Counted from the first letter of the stretch, positions 8,726-19,283 are shown. The stretch is DNA of 64,000 nt from Gilliamella sp. ESL0405 (GCF_019469205.1 NZ_CP048265.1:372001-436000), one strand, 5' to 3'. Made by a program: numbers and translations. The notes: generated by a model from the letters alone, not told the origin.

Positions 8726-10795
8726 TTATGCTTGTAATAAAGAGATATCGGCAACTTTTAAAAATAAATTTTGCAGTTTCTTCAACAAGGCCAAGCGATT
8801 GAGTTTAATTTTTTCATCATCAGCCATCACCATGACTGATGCAAAAAATTCATCAACAGGTGATTTTAATGATGATAATTCAACTAACGCATCTTGATAA
8901 CGACCTTCATTAAAATAAGGTGCTAACTTATCGTTTAATATCACCACTTGTTTCGCTAATTCACCTTCTGCTCCGGCTTCTAATAATGCCGTATTAATAG
9001 TATCGGGAATTTGCACTTGTGCTTTCGATAAAATATTTGAAACCCGTTTATTGGCTTCAGCCAGTGAAGAGGCTTCCGGTAGCGTTCTAAAATGGGTAAC
9101 AGCTTTAATCCGGGCATCAAAATCAGCCGGTTTAGTTGGATTAAGCGCTAACACCGCTTGAATGGTATCGATTGCAAAACCAAGCTCTTGATACCATGCT
9201 CGGAAGCGACCTTGCATAAAGCTGACAATATCGGTCACAACGTTTTTATTGTTTAACTTATCGCCATATAGTGATGTCGCATAGTTTGTTAAATCAAGCA
9301 AATCTAAAGGTAAGCTTTTTTCAACAATAATACGTAAAACACCGATTGCCGCACGGCGTAATGCGAACGGGTCTTTGTCGCCTTTAGGGTGTTGACCGAT
9401 ACCAAAAATACCCGCTAAGGTATCCATTTTTTCAGCGATTGAAACCGCGCATGATACGTTTGTGCTCGGCAATTCATCACCTGAAAAACGTGGTTTATAC
9501 TGTTCTTCAATGGCAGTGGCAACTTCAATACTTTCGCCGTCTTTTATGGCTAAATATCGTCCCATAATACCTTGCGTTTCGGGAAACTCAAACACGGTAT
9601 TAGTGACTAAGTCACACTTAGTTAATTTTCCGGCACGTTTGGCCTTAGCAACATCAGCGCCAATTTGCTCGGCTATATAACCGGCCAGTGCTTCGATTCG
9701 TAATGATTTATCTTTAACGGTGCCAAGTTGTTGTTGAAATAACACGGTTTCAAGGCGAGGTAAGCGGTCTTCTAAACGCTGTTTTAAATCGGTTTTATAA
9801 AAAAATTCGGCGTCGGCTAAACGTGGGCGCACCACTTTTTCATTACCGGCAATCACCACTTGTGGATCTTTTGATTCAATATTGGCAACAAAAATAAAAT
9901 TCGGCAGTAATTTGCCTTGATTATCATAAACAGGGAAGTATTTTTGATCGCCTTTCATGGTATACACCAGTGATTCGGCCGGCACATCTAAAAATCGCTC
10001 TTCAAATTTTGCCGTTAACACAACCGGCCATTCAACCAAAGATGAGACTTCTTCAAGTAAACTTTCGGTTAAATCTGCTTTACCGTTAAGTTTGGCTGCC
10101 GCCTCTTGTGCTTGCTGTTTGATAATTGATTTACGTTTGTCATAATCAGCAATGACTTTACCACGCTGCTCAAGAATGTCCGGATACTGATCAGCATGAT
10201 CAATGGTAAACTCTTGTTCACCCATAAAACGGTGACCACGGATAATGCGGTCTGATTGAATATCTAAAATTGTGCCGGGAACCAGCTCATCACCATATAG
10301 CATTGTCACAGTATGGCTAGGGCGGATAAACTCAACTTGACGAGCCGCCCAGCGCATCGGTTTAGGTATTGGTAATTTGCTCAGCGATGCTTTTACCATA
10401 TCACACAATAGATCAACAACCGCCTGACCTTTTTGATATTGGGTATAAGATAGCCATTCACCTTTGTCGGTTTGCACACGCTCAGCTTGATCAACGCTAA
10501 TACCACAACCACGAGCCCAACCTTCTGCCGCTTTGGTTGGATTGCCTGCTTGATCGAAAGCGGCACTCACAGCCGGGCCACGTTTAACAATTTGGCTATC
10601 GGGCTGAGTATCATTTAAATTTAATACTTTTAACGCTAAACGTCGTGGCGATGCGTACCAAAGTACTTCACCATGTTCTAAATTAGCATTATCCAGTTGT
10701 TCAATAAAGTTAGCGGCAAAACTTTGCGCTAATGTGCGGAGTGATTTTGGTGGTAACTCTTCTGTACCAATTTCCACTAAAAATGTTTTTTGCAT
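8726..10795 (-). CDS. glyS: Glycyl-tRNA synthetase beta subunit
   Basis: GlyS, 689 aa, the beta chain of the alpha2-beta2 bacterial glycyl-tRNA synthetase, which binds tRNA(Gly) and supports aminoacylation. The N-terminus [19 protein letters not shown] is the family signature, the HD-like middle contains [19 protein letters not shown], and the length equals E. coli GlyS. The frame is open upstream to 10897 but ATG at 10795 is right by alignment. It lies 13 bp after glyQ, forming the usual glyQS operon. Confidence 0.97.
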   Translation of the reverse strand: MQKTFLVEIGTEELPPKSLRTLAQSFAANFIEQLDNANLEHGEVLWYASPRRLALKVLNLNDTQPDSQIVKRGPAVSAAFDQAGNPTKAAEGWARGCGISVDQAERVQTDKGEWLSYTQYQKGQAVVDLLCDMVKASLSKLPIPKPMRWAARQVEFIRPSHTVTMLYGDELVPGTILDIQSDRIIRGHRFMGEQEFTIDHADQYPDILEQRGKVIADYDKRKSIIKQQAQEAAAKLNGKADLTESLLEEVSSLVEWPVVLTAKFEERFLDVPAESLVYTMKGDQKYFPVYDNQGKLLPNFIFVANIESKDPQVVIAGNEKVVRPRLADAEFFYKTDLKQRLEDRLPRLETVLFQQQLGTVKDKSLRIEALAGYIAEQIGADVAKAKRAGKLTKCDLVTNTVFEFPETQGIMGRYLAIKDGESIEVATAIEEQYKPRFSGDELPSTNVSCAVSIAEKMDTLAGIFGIGQHPKGDKDPFALRRAAIGVLRIIVEKSLPLDLLDLTNYATSLYGDKLNNKNVVTDIVSFMQGRFRAWYQELGFAIDTIQAVLALNPTKPADFDARIKAVTHFRTLPEASSLAEANKRVSNILSKAQVQIPDTINTALLEAGAEGELAKQVVILNDKLAPYFNEGRYQDALVELSSLKSPVDEFFASVMVMADDEKIKLNRLALLKKLQNLFLKVADISLLQA

Positions 10796-10808
10796 AATAT
10801 TTATCTTC

Positions 10809-11744
10809 CTACTTAGATGATGCATTTTCGTTTGACGGTGAATTTTGGCACATCGGGAATCCAAGTGCTTCACGCGAGGCGTAATAAGCTTCAGCAACCA
10901 TTTTGGTTAATGTTCTGATCCGCAATATATAGCGTTGTCGCTCGGTTACTGAAATCGCTTTACGGGCATCAAGTAAATTAAAGCAATGTGCAGCTTTTAA
11001 AATTCGTTCATAAGCAGGTAGCGGTAAAGGTTTTTCTAATTCAAGTAAAAATTTTGCTTCTTTTTCGTGTTGTTCAAAGCAGTAAAATAAAAAGTCGATA
11101 TTGGCATATTCAAAATTGTAAGTCGATTGTTCAACTTCGTTTTGATGAAACACATCGCCATAGGTGGTTTTACCAAAAGCACCGTCGCTCCAGATTAAAT
11201 CGTAAACACTATCGACACCTTGAATATACATCGCTAAGCGTTCTAAACCATAAGTTATTTCGCCTGTTACCGGTTTACACTCAAGCCCGCCTACTTGCTG
11301 AAAGTAGGTGAACTGAGTTACTTCCATACCATTCAACCAAACTTCCCAGCCTAATCCCCATGCGCCTAACGTAGGGTTTTCCCAATTGTCTTCGACAAAA
11401 CGAATATCATTAATTGTTGGATCGAGTCCTAGCTCTTTGAGTGATCCTAAATAGAGCTCTTGGATATTCTCTGGTGACGGTTTTAAGATAACTTGAAACT
11501 GATAATAATGTTGTAACCTGTTGGGATTTTCACCATAGCGACCATCGGTTGGGCGGCGTGAAGGTTGAACATAAGCGGCATTGATAGGCTCAGGTCCTAG
11601 TGCACGTAAACAGGTCATCGGATGAGAGGTGCCGGCGCCAACTTCCATATCTAACGGTTGAATTACCGTACAACCTTGATTAGCCCAGTAATCTTGTAAC
11701 GTAAGTATTAACCCTTGAAAGGTTTTGACATTAAACTTTTGCAT
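10809..11744 (-). CDS. glyQ: Glycyl-tRNA synthetase alpha subunit
   Basis: GlyQ, 311 aa (E. coli 303), the catalytic alpha chain that activates glycine and transfers it to tRNA(Gly). The class II synthetase motifs are visible: [20 protein letters not shown] near residue 33 and the later [19 protein letters not shown]. First gene of glyQ-glyS, with a 213-bp upstream region shared with divergent envC, which should hold both promoters. Confidence 0.97.
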   Translation of the reverse strand: MQKFNVKTFQGLILTLQDYWANQGCTVIQPLDMEVGAGTSHPMTCLRALGPEPINAAYVQPSRRPTDGRYGENPNRLQHYYQFQVILKPSPENIQELYLGSLKELGLDPTINDIRFVEDNWENPTLGAWGLGWEVWLNGMEVTQFTYFQQVGGLECKPVTGEITYGLERLAMYIQGVDSVYDLIWSDGAFGKTTYGDVFHQNEVEQSTYNFEYANIDFLFYCFEQHEKEAKFLLELEKPLPLPAYERILKAAHCFNLLDARKAISVTERQRYILRIRTLTKMVAEAYYASREALGFPMCQNSPSNENASSK

Positions 11745-11957
11745 GATGTTATCTTTAATGGTTGAATTGATTTTTCAATAATTTAAATAGTGCTGTATTT
11801 TATACTTTTTATTCAAGCTTGTGAAATGCCTAATCATTATATAATTTAATATATTGTTTAACCGATTTGATACTGTTTTCATTTTGCATATTGGCTTATT
11901 TATCGGTATAGTAAAACTATCTTAATTGCTTGGTAATAAATTAAAAATTCAAACGCC

Positions 11958-13166
11958 ATGTCTATTCATAACAAAATTGTCGTCGTAACGCTAATTTGCT
12001 TAATGAAAGTTAGTTTTTTGTATGCTGATGATAATCAGCAATTACAAATTATACGTCAATCCATTGAAGAGCAAGAAACCCGTTTAGCTGAGCAAAAAAA
12101 AGAGCGAACACAATTAGTTAATGCGCTTAAAGAACAAGAAACACAAATAGCCAAACTACTCACATCCATTGAAAAAAATGGCACCATACTTAAAAAACTC
12201 AATTCTGAAATTAACCAATTAATTAAACAAATCGATGATTTGAGCGCTAAACAAACGCAACAACGGCAGGTATTAGCTAAACAGCTTGAAAGTGCGTTTA
12301 AATTGGGAAAAAGTACCGGTTTCGAACTTATTTTTGCCAGTGAAGAGAACGATCGCAATGAACGTTTAATTACCTATTATCGTTATATCAATCAGGCAAG
12401 AGAGCAGCAAATTAATGCCCTGCGTGAAACGCAATTACAACTTAACGATAAAAAAGCGGCGTTACAAATAAAACTCACTACGCAAAAAGCATTACAAACC
12501 AAACAGAAACAAGAGCAAGTCGGGCTTGTGAAAAATCAAAAAGATCGGCAAAAAACCATTAACTCGCTTGAATCGTCGATGCAAATAAATGAGCAAAAAT
12601 TGGCTCAGCTAAAAGAAAACGAAACCAAACTACAAGCTAAAATTGCTCAGGCAGAAAGAGAGAGCCGTCTTATTGCCGAAGAAGAAGCCAGACAAGCAAA
12701 ACACATTGAGGCAAAACAGAAAAATACAAACTATACACTTAGCGCTGACGAACGCAGTTTAATGGCTCGTGTCAGTGGTATTGGTCAGCCCGGACACCAA
12801 TTTGATTGGCCGGTTAGCGGAACTGTTGCGCATCGATTTGGTGAGTCTTTACAAGGTGAACTTCATTGGAAAGGAATGGTAATCAATGCTAATGACGGTA
12901 CACAAGTAAAAGCGATTGCAGACGGGCGAGTTATTCTTGCCAGTTGGTTACAAGGATATGGTTTTGTTGTTGCACTGGAACATGGGAAAGGTGATATGAG
13001 CTTATATGGATATAATCAACGGGTTTTAGTTGATGTTGGGGATAAAATTCATGCCAATCAACCTATTGCTTTAGTTGGTTCAAGCGGCGGGCAAAATACG
13101 CCAAGCTTATATTTTGAAATTAGGCGAGACGGTAAAGCGCTTGATCCAAGAGGGTGGTTAAAATGA
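11958..13166 (+). CDS. envC: Murein hydrolase activator EnvC
   Basis: EnvC, 402 aa, a periplasmic protein that in E. coli is recruited by FtsEX and activates the amidases AmiA and AmiB to split septal murein. It has an N-terminal signal segment (residues 1-24), a long coiled coil from about 25 to 250 rich in E, Q and K, and a C-terminal LytM (M23-like) domain from about 275 with VAHRFGESLQGELHWKGM. The HxH-type zinc site of active M23 enzymes is not evident, as is usual for EnvC. No clear ribosome binding site precedes ATG. The stop overlaps yibQ. Confidence 0.92.
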   Translation: MSIHNKIVVVTLICLMKVSFLYADDNQQLQIIRQSIEEQETRLAEQKKERTQLVNALKEQETQIAKLLTSIEKNGTILKKLNSEINQLIKQIDDLSAKQTQQRQVLAKQLESAFKLGKSTGFELIFASEENDRNERLITYYRYINQAREQQINALRETQLQLNDKKAALQIKLTTQKALQTKQKQEQVGLVKNQKDRQKTINSLESSMQINEQKLAQLKENETKLQAKIAQAERESRLIAEEEARQAKHIEAKQKNTNYTLSADERSLMARVSGIGQPGHQFDWPVSGTVAHRFGESLQGELHWKGMVINANDGTQVKAIADGRVILASWLQGYGFVVALEHGKGDMSLYGYNQRVLVDVGDKIHANQPIALVGSSGGQNTPSLYFEIRRDGKALDPRGWLK

Positions 13167-13984
13167 TGATACGTTTAGTACATTTTATTTTTTTAAGCTT
13201 AATGATCGTTAATGTCCACTGTGTTTGGGCGGCAAAACTTGCTTTAGTTATTGACGATTTTGGTTATCGGCAAAGTAACGAACAGAAAATTATTGCGCTT
13301 TCACCCAATATTACTGTCGCTGTTTTACCTAATTCTCCAAATGCACAGAAGATTGCAACGCTAGCTCATCAGCATGGTAATGATGTGATTATTCATTTAC
13401 CTATGGCACCTACAGGAAAACAACCGCTCGAGAAAGATACCCTTTTTCCTTATATGGAAGAGTCAGTCGTGAGTCGAATTGTAACCGATGCAGTAGAGCG
13501 TGTACCTTATGCAATTGGTGTCAATAACCATATGGGGAGTTTGATGACCTCGGATCTTACGGGTATGAATCATGTGATGAAAGCCTTAAGCAACTACTCA
13601 ATGTTTTTTTTAGATAGTAAGACAATCGGTAGAACTAAAACCAAAGAGGCGGCAAGCCAGTACGCTATTCCCGTTCTTGAGCGAGATGTCTTTTTAGATG
13701 ATAAAATAACTGAAACCGCAATCGGCCAGCAATTTGAATCAGCAATTAACGTTGCGCGCAAGCATGGCGTGGCAATTGCAATTGGTCATCCTCATCCACA
13801 AACGGTGAATGTGCTAACATCTAAACTGGCAAATTTACCCGATGATATTGAATTAATTAAAATCAGCGAGTTAATTCCAGCCCCGGAGTTACCTACGCAA
13901 AACCCACTTTACTTAGAAAAACTACTCGACAAATATCGACAATTATTTGAGCTATTGTGTCAGTTTATGCTAACCAAACAGTAG
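13163..13984 (+). CDS. yibQ: Divergent polysaccharide deacetylase family protein YibQ
   Basis: Secreted protein of 273 aa with a signal peptide of about 20 residues ending near VWA. The fold is the NodB-like deacetylase barrel: KLALVIDDFGY at the start, HLPMAP and a late IGHPHPQTV. The family is called divergent because the usual metal site is incomplete; its function is unknown. The start ATG overlaps the envC stop (ATGA), so both are translated together; envC-yibQ is a conserved pair. It ends 3 bp from the convergent rapZ. Confidence 0.85.
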   Translation: MMIRLVHFIFLSLMIVNVHCVWAAKLALVIDDFGYRQSNEQKIIALSPNITVAVLPNSPNAQKIATLAHQHGNDVIIHLPMAPTGKQPLEKDTLFPYMEESVVSRIVTDAVERVPYAIGVNNHMGSLMTSDLTGMNHVMKALSNYSMFFLDSKTIGRTKTKEAASQYAIPVLERDVFLDDKITETAIGQQFESAINVARKHGVAIAIGHPHPQTVNVLTSKLANLPDDIELIKISELIPAPELPTQNPLYLEKLLDKYRQLFELLCQFMLTKQ

Positions 13985-13987
13985 CGG

Positions 13988-14836
13988 TTACTTTTTTTCC
14001 AACGTGCGATGACGAACTTGAATTTGTTTATTTTGCGCCCGGAAAAACGCCGCTAACTGCTCAGCAATAAAAACCGAACGATGTTGACCACCCGTACAAC
14101 CGATAGCAATGGTTAAATAACTGCGGTTATTTTTTTCTAAAAGAGGCAGCCATTGCTTAAGGTAATTGGCTGTTTGATAGATAAAATTGGTCACTTCGTC
14201 ATGTTTTAACAGATATTGCTTAACCGGCTCATCTAATCCGGTTAGGGCTCGTAAATTGATATCCCAGTGTGGATTGGGTAAAAAGCGTACATCAAAAACA
14301 AAATCGGCGTCGACCGGCAAACCATGTTTAAAGCCAAACGATTCAAAAATAATTGTTAATTCACGCTCTTTTTTACCTAAAATTCGAGACCTTAAAATAC
14401 TTGATAGCTCATGTACCGAAAGATTATCGGTATTAATCACTAAGCTAGCGTGCGATTTTAATGGCTCCAGAAATTTTTCTTCAAGGTCGATAGCTTCTTC
14501 TAACGAATATTTTTGATTGGTTAAAGGGTGAATGCGCCTTGTTTCACTGTAACGGCGAATAAGGGTGTTTCGACTGCAATCGAAAAAGATAATTTCGGGG
14601 GTTACCGATGCCGGTAAACGCTGTAATACATCGTGATTAAAGTCAAAATTGGCGGGTAAATTTCGGATATCAATACTAACGGCAACAGGGGTATTGTTGT
14701 TTTTTAATGAATCGGCTAATTGTGGTAATAGTGCAAGCGGGATATTATCGACACAATAAAATCCCATATCCTCTAATGCACGTAACGCAATCGATTTTCC
14801 GGAACCTGAACGACCACTTACTATCATTAAAATCAT
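13988..14836 (-). CDS. rapZ: RNase adapter protein RapZ
   Basis: RapZ, 282 aa. In E. coli it binds the small RNA GlmZ and directs RNase E to it, which tunes glucosamine-6-phosphate synthase; it also has nucleotide-binding activity. The Walker A motif GRSGSGKS is at residues 8-15, followed by [10 protein letters not shown]. The C-terminal half has [15 protein letters not shown] and the [11 protein letters not shown] segment near residue 250. Good identity along the full length. In E. coli rapZ is in the rpoN-ptsN-npr cluster; here it stands alone, converging with yibQ. Confidence 0.94.
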   Translation of the reverse strand: MILMIVSGRSGSGKSIALRALEDMGFYCVDNIPLALLPQLADSLKNNNTPVAVSIDIRNLPANFDFNHDVLQRLPASVTPEIIFFDCSRNTLIRRYSETRRIHPLTNQKYSLEEAIDLEEKFLEPLKSHASLVINTDNLSVHELSSILRSRILGKKERELTIIFESFGFKHGLPVDADFVFDVRFLPNPHWDINLRALTGLDEPVKQYLLKHDEVTNFIYQTANYLKQWLPLLEKNNRSYLTIAIGCTGGQHRSVFIAEQLAAFFRAQNKQIQVRHRTLEKK

Positions 14837-14931
14837 GATAACAACTCCAGCATATTTGTTGCCTTAAGTATATACTTTTTACTTCTTGTTGTGCAATTTT
14901 GTGTATAAACAATCATGCAAAACATCATGCT

Positions 14932-15528
14932 TTAGTGCTTAGCTTTAATTTGGGCAATTAACTGCTTAAGCGCTAATCCACGATGTGATATCTGGCTTTT
15001 CTGATCCTTGGTTAACTCCGCCGCTGTGCAATTGAGTTGCGGTATGTAAAACAGCGGATCGTAACCAAAACCACCTTCGCCTTTTAATTCATTTAAGATA
15101 ACACCATCCCATTTACCTAAACAGATAATGGGCGTTGGGTCGTTTTCATGTTGCAAATATACCAGCGCACAATAAAAGTAAGCTTGCCGATTTTCCGGCG
15201 GGACATTTTTTAATGCATTGAGTAATTTTTCATTATTACTCTGGTCGTTGCCATGCTCACCGGCATAACGAGCCGAATAGATCCCGGGAGCGCCATTAAG
15301 CGCTTGAACAACTAATCCTGAGTCGTCAGCAATGGCGGGTAAACCGGTTAATTTTGCAGTATGACGAGCTTTTAAAATAGCATTTTCAACAAAGGTTAAA
15401 CCTGTTTCTTCAGCGTCCGGAACATTGAACTGTTTTTGCGCAACAATATTAAAACCGGCGTCGGCTAATAGCGTTTGTAACTCATTGACCTTACCTTGAT
15501 TATTGGTTGCTAAAACAATTTGTTGCAT
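14932..15528 (-). CDS. rdgB: dITP/XTP pyrophosphatase
   Basis: RdgB, 198 aa, hydrolyses non-canonical purine triphosphates (dITP, XTP) to monophosphates and keeps them out of DNA. The family motif [11 protein letters not shown] is at residues 7-17; [21 protein letters not shown] and [12 protein letters not shown] are intact. Start ATG with AGGAGCAACAAA upstream. It lies 74 bp downstream of rluA on the same strand and 95 bp before rapZ. Confidence 0.95.
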   Translation of the reverse strand: MQQIVLATNNQGKVNELQTLLADAGFNIVAQKQFNVPDAEETGLTFVENAILKARHTAKLTGLPAIADDSGLVVQALNGAPGIYSARYAGEHGNDQSNNEKLLNALKNVPPENRQAYFYCALVYLQHENDPTPIICLGKWDGVILNELKGEGGFGYDPLFYIPQLNCTAAELTKDQKSQISHRGLALKQLIAQIKAKH

Positions 15529-15602
15529 TTTGTTGCTCCTTAATTGATTGATGTTGTTTAGGCTATTTTAGTCAGTTAAATGGTTACTGATTACCTAGCG
15601 GT

Positions 15603-16259
15603 TTAAAATTCCGGTTCACAAGTAAATGTCATGCTTTCCCCGGTTTTAGGGTGATTAATCGTGAGTGATTGTGCGTGTAATAGCAATCTTTTCGACATCG
15701 CAAAAGCTTGCGGGTGCGCATAAAATTTATCGCCTAAAATTGGGTGTCCGATAGCTTGCATATGTACCCGTAATTGATGCGAACGGCCAGTAAACGGGTA
15801 TAACTCAACCCGTGTGGTGTTGTCACTATTGCGTGCAACGACTTGATACTCGGTTAATGCATGTTTACCGTTTTCCATATCAACCATTTGCCGTGGACGA
15901 TTAGGCCAATCACAAATCAAAGGCAGTTCAACTTGGCCACAATCTTGTTCAATATGCCCATGTACAACAGCGATATAAGTTTTTTTCGGAATCCGTTCTC
16001 TAAATTGTTTCTTAATTTCACGATCGGCAAGTTTAGATAGCGCAGCGACCATAATACCGCTAGTTGCCATATCTAAACGATGTACCGATTCAACATAACT
16101 GTATTTTTGTTGTAGACGATGAATAATACTGTCAATAAATTGAGGCTTATTACCCGAAACAGATAGCAGACCAGATTGCTTATTAACAACCACAATATGA
16201 TCATCTTGATATAGAATTGAAAGCCACGGATCAGTAGGCGGATGATATTCCAAAAGCAT
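15603..16259 (-). CDS. rluA: 23S rRNA/tRNA pseudouridine synthase RluA
   Basis: RluA, 218 aa, makes pseudouridine at 23S rRNA position 746 and tRNA position 32 in E. coli. The catalytic motif HRLDMATSG (Asp at about residue 64) and the C-terminal TGRSHQLRVHM are present; identity to E. coli RluA is high over the full length, and no S4 domain is present, which separates it from RluC. The N-terminus MLLEYHPPTDPW aligns with E. coli, so ATG at 16259 is firm, although no ribosome binding site is seen. A perfect inverted repeat ends two bases before the ATG. Confidence 0.94.
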   Translation of the reverse strand: MLLEYHPPTDPWLSILYQDDHIVVVNKQSGLLSVSGNKPQFIDSIIHRLQQKYSYVESVHRLDMATSGIMVAALSKLADREIKKQFRERIPKKTYIAVVHGHIEQDCGQVELPLICDWPNRPRQMVDMENGKHALTEYQVVARNSDNTTRVELYPFTGRSHQLRVHMQAIGHPILGDKFYAHPQAFAMSKRLLLHAQSLTINHPKTGESMTFTCEPEF

Positions 16260-16260
16260 T

Positions 16261-16294
16261 TGTGTGTGACAATTTGTAAAATAAAATTGTCACA
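16261..16294 (-). promoter_or_regulatory. Inverted repeat abutting the rluA start codon
   Basis: TGTGTGACAATTT at 16261-16273 pairs perfectly with AAATTGTCACACA at 16282-16294 around an 8-base loop. It lies between dsbB and rluA on the minus strand and occupies the place where the rluA ribosome binding site should be. It could hide the start region in RNA or be a protein-binding dyad. No U-run follows. Confidence 0.55.
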
Positions 16295-16331
16295 CATTCT
16301 AACAAACTCGGCAAAAAGTGCCAGTCTAATA

Positions 16332-16865
16332 TTATTTATGCCACGTCGAGCTTTTGGCTGTTGGGAAAATTTGGGAAAACAGGACAATGATACCGACAAT
16401 AATATAGCAGGCAAAAATGATAATCATCCATTGTGACATTTCAATGGTTAAAAATGACCATATTTTTTCAGCGCAGCTACCATAAGCATTAAACATGCTT
16501 GGAAACCATTGATTTAATGGAAGCCAACTTGGAAATTGAACGTTTATAGCACAGCTGTCGGTTAAATTGGGTTCAAATTGTAAATGGGCGTGATACATGG
16601 CTAAGTTCAAACCTTTATAGGCACTATATAACCAAATTGCAATACCCAATAGGCGATAAATTAGCTTTTGGGGGGCAATTAATCCGAAAATACTGCCTAA
16701 CATGATGCCGTAAATTGCACATCGTTGATAAATACAAAGCGTACAAGGGGCTAGCCCTAAACCGTGTTGAAAATAGAGTGCGGTTATTTCAAAAACAGCT
16801 GTAGATAAAAATAATAGCGCCCATGCTATTCTTCCACGTGAGTATTGATTGAGCAATGCTAACAT
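16332..16865 (-). CDS. dsbB: Disulfide bond formation protein DsbB
   Basis: DsbB, 177 aa (E. coli 176), an inner-membrane protein with four helices that reoxidises DsbA and passes electrons to quinones. The first redox pair CTLC is at about residues 41-44, within GLAPCTLCIYQRC, and the second pair is in the second periplasmic loop (DSCAINV and YGSCAEK). It lies 72 bp upstream of rluA. DsbC, of the isomerase branch, is at 31878. Confidence 0.95.
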   Translation of the reverse strand: MLALLNQYSRGRIAWALLFLSTAVFEITALYFQHGLGLAPCTLCIYQRCAIYGIMLGSIFGLIAPQKLIYRLLGIAIWLYSAYKGLNLAMYHAHLQFEPNLTDSCAINVQFPSWLPLNQWFPSMFNAYGSCAEKIWSFLTIEMSQWMIIIFACYIIVGIIVLFSQIFPTAKSSTWHK

Positions 16866-17127
16866 ACTATTTTATTCTCCCGTATTCCGTTATAATCATT
16901 CATCAGTGAGTGTATTGGAAAATGTTCTATTATTAAGTTAGCGGTAGTGTAGAGGATTTTTCAATAATGTAAAACGACTTTTACTCATTGATAGTGGACT
17001 CATCATCTCTAATTAATCAAAGTTATGACTATCCGGATTTAACAAAAGAAACTTAAATAGTTTAAGCAGATATTGAAAATTTAATATTTGCAAAAAACCG
17101 GTTTTCCCTAGTAATAATGGAAGAAGA

Positions 17128-17634
17128 ATGACAAATCAACTAGCGCAAATCAAATTATTTTTTCAAGATAATTTAATTATAAAAAACGATAACAATGATT
17201 TAAGAGATAGTTTAAATATTGAAGATGCAGAAATACTATTTAATATCGGTTTACCCAACTCCACAGAATTAGATTTTAAATTTACAAAAGAAACTAACTA
17301 TCTCAATAATAATGAATTAATTTTAGATGATAGTGAAAATGGAAAGATAATATATAATATTACTAATCATCACGTTTATTTATTTTTTCCTTCAAATAAG
17401 AAAAAAATTATATTAAATGTTGGATTATTTCAATTTCTATTCTCTATTTATTATTATGAATTATTTTTAAATAATTGGAAAAATGATAAAAAAAATAGAG
17501 CACACTATTTTGATGATTTTGAACAAAAAATGAATATATTAACTAATCATTTTCAAAGTCTGGATTATTATTGGGAAGCAATTATCAACGAGTTATCACC
17601 TATATGCATACAAACGCCCCACAAAAAAAATTAA
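17128..17634 (+). CDS. Putative SUKH-4-like immunity protein
   Basis: Soluble 168-aa protein, very rich in N, K, I and F, with base composition visibly more AT than the housekeeping genes around it. The pattern in the second half (a short beta segment, IILNVGLFQFLFSIYYYELFL, then a helix) resembles SUKH-4 family immunity proteins, which protect against polymorphic toxins. This is pattern recognition, not proof. No toxin gene is next to it. A ribosome binding site GGAAGAAG precedes ATG. Its 3' end overlaps the rluC start by 31 nt. A 22-codon open stretch at 16988-17056 before it may be a gene remnant. Confidence 0.5.
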   Translation: MTNQLAQIKLFFQDNLIIKNDNNDLRDSLNIEDAEILFNIGLPNSTELDFKFTKETNYLNNNELILDDSENGKIIYNITNHHVYLFFPSNKKKIILNVGLFQFLFSIYYYELFLNNWKNDKKNRAHYFDDFEQKMNILTNHFQSLDYYWEAIINELSPICIQTPHKKN

Positions 17635-18587
17635 ACGTTACTTTTGTGACGATATCTGAAGAAAATGCGACTCAACGTATCGATAACTTTTTGATCACAC
17701 ATTTAAAAGGTGTCCCAAAAAGTATGATTTATCGCATATTGAGAAAGGGGGAAGTGCGGGTTAACAAAAAACGTATAAAACCCGAATATAAGTTAAATAT
17801 CGGGGATGAAATTCGTATTCCGCCTATTCGTGTGTCAGAAAAGCCCGCGCCGGAAATATCAACTAAGCTCAACAAAGTGGCTGATTTAGAAAAAGCGATT
17901 ATTTATGAAGATGAGGTCATTTTGGCCATTAACAAACCTTCCGGCATCGCGGTGCACGGCGGTAGTGGGCTGAGTTTTGGCGTTATTGAGGGATTACGTG
18001 CGTTAAGACCAGAAGCAAAATTTCTTGAATTAGTTCACCGTATCGACCGTGAAACCTCGGGTGTGCTGTTAATTGCTAAAAAACGTTCAGCTTTAAAAGC
18101 ACTGCATGAACAACTCCGATTAAAACAGATGACCAAAAACTATCTTGCTTTAGTCAAAGGCAGTTGGCCTTCTGAATGCAAAGTCGTGCAAGCGCCGTTG
18201 CTTAAAAATGTGCTTAAAAGTGGTGAACGTGTGGTTAAAGTCGATAAAAATGGTAAACCTTCAGAAACACGCTTTAAAGTTGAAGAGCGGTTTGAATGTG
18301 CCACATTGATAAAAGCAAGTCCTGTCACAGGGCGAACGCATCAAATTCGGGTGCATACTCAATATACCGGACACCCGATTGCTTTTGATGACAGGTATGG
18401 TTGTCATCAATTTGATGTATTATTAAATAAAACCGAGTTGAATCGATTATTTTTACACGCTGCCAATGTAAAATTTATTCATCCCAAAAGCTTAGAGCCA
18501 ATGCAACTACAAGCGCCGATGGATGAGACTTTGCAAACTTGTTTGGCATTGCTGAGAAAAGATAAACATCAACAGTCAAAATCATAA
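17604..18587 (+). CDS. rluC: 23S rRNA pseudouridine synthase RluC
   Basis: RluC, 327 aa, modifies 23S rRNA at positions 955, 2504 and 2580 in E. coli. An S4 RNA-binding domain (about residues 20-80, with KGVPKSMIYRILRKGEVRVN) is followed by the catalytic domain with HRIDRETSG and TGRTHQIRVHTQYTGHPI. The ATG at 17604 gives an N-terminus about as long as that of E. coli RluC; it lies inside the preceding gene, with no clear ribosome binding site. Translation may depend on that gene. A histidine phosphatase gene follows after 22 bp. Confidence 0.94.
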   Translation: MHTNAPQKKLNVTFVTISEENATQRIDNFLITHLKGVPKSMIYRILRKGEVRVNKKRIKPEYKLNIGDEIRIPPIRVSEKPAPEISTKLNKVADLEKAIIYEDEVILAINKPSGIAVHGGSGLSFGVIEGLRALRPEAKFLELVHRIDRETSGVLLIAKKRSALKALHEQLRLKQMTKNYLALVKGSWPSECKVVQAPLLKNVLKSGERVVKVDKNGKPSETRFKVEERFECATLIKASPVTGRTHQIRVHTQYTGHPIAFDDRYGCHQFDVLLNKTELNRLFLHAANVKFIHPKSLEPMQLQAPMDETLQTCLALLRKDKHQQSKS

Positions 18588-18609
18588 AATTAAAAGGTAG
18601 TAAGCACGA

Positions 18610-19272
18610 ATGAAAGATCTAAATTTATATCTAATAAGACACGGTCAAACTGAATGGAATATTAAAGATCAGATGCAAGGATCGCAAAATTCTCCTTTAA
18701 CACAAGACGGTATTTTAGGGGCTAAAGTGACCGGACAGCATTTAAAAAATGTGCCTTTTATGCAGGCGTATTCCAGCCCTCAGCAACGAGCAATGGAAAC
18801 TCGAGATTATATTATTCATGAAAATGATAATGTGATACCAACATTTGAACTTGCCGATCTTCGGGAAATGGATTTTGGTACCTGGGAAGGTCAGCATGTT
18901 CCTATGCTGAAAAAAGAAGTCCCGGAATTTAATACTTATTTAACCGATCCGGCTAATTTTGATGCAAGTGTCAATCAAGGTGAAAACTACCTTGAAGTGC
19001 TATCCCGAATGAAAAACGCATTAACCACCATTGTGCAAAATGCACCCGAACAAAATGGTAACATTCTTGTGGTTTCGCATGGCACGGTATTGCGCTTATT
19101 GCTTTGCGTTCTAAATGGCGGTGACTGGCGGTTGCATCGTGACGAGGATTACTTCCCACGAATGTTAAATACCAGTATTAGCGTGGTGAACTATCAGCAA
19201 TCAGATGATCAGACAGAAGGTCAATTTTCAGTTAAATTCTTCAATAATGTCGATCATTTAAACCAAAAATAG
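18610..19272 (+). CDS. Histidine phosphatase family protein
   Basis: Phosphoglycerate-mutase-like phosphatase of 220 aa. The phosphate-accepting histidine is in LIRHGQTEWN at residues 8-17; the second histidine is in VVSHGTVLRLL. YSSPQQRAMET and DLREMDFGTWEG are also typical. The family includes GpmB and CobC and several broad phosphatases, so the substrate is not known from sequence. AAAAGGTAG precedes the start. It is 22 bp after rluC, probably co-transcribed, and a hairpin follows the stop. Confidence 0.85.
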   Translation: MKDLNLYLIRHGQTEWNIKDQMQGSQNSPLTQDGILGAKVTGQHLKNVPFMQAYSSPQQRAMETRDYIIHENDNVIPTFELADLREMDFGTWEGQHVPMLKKEVPEFNTYLTDPANFDASVNQGENYLEVLSRMKNALTTIVQNAPEQNGNILVVSHGTVLRLLLCVLNGGDWRLHRDEDYFPRMLNTSISVVNYQQSDDQTEGQFSVKFFNNVDHLNQK

Positions 19273-19283
19273 TGTGATTTTAT

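Noticed and set aside
10988-11311. Plus-strand ORF of 107 codons inside glyQ
   Set aside because: Antisense to a highly conserved housekeeping gene, with no recognisable product.
16261-16294. CRP site at the rluA inverted repeat
   Set aside because: TGTGA and TCACA are both present but spaced by 20 bases instead of 6, so it does not fit CRP.
16988-17056. 22-codon open stretch before the SUKH-like gene
   Set aside because: Too short to be called a gene or assigned to a toxin; only mentioned as a possible remnant.
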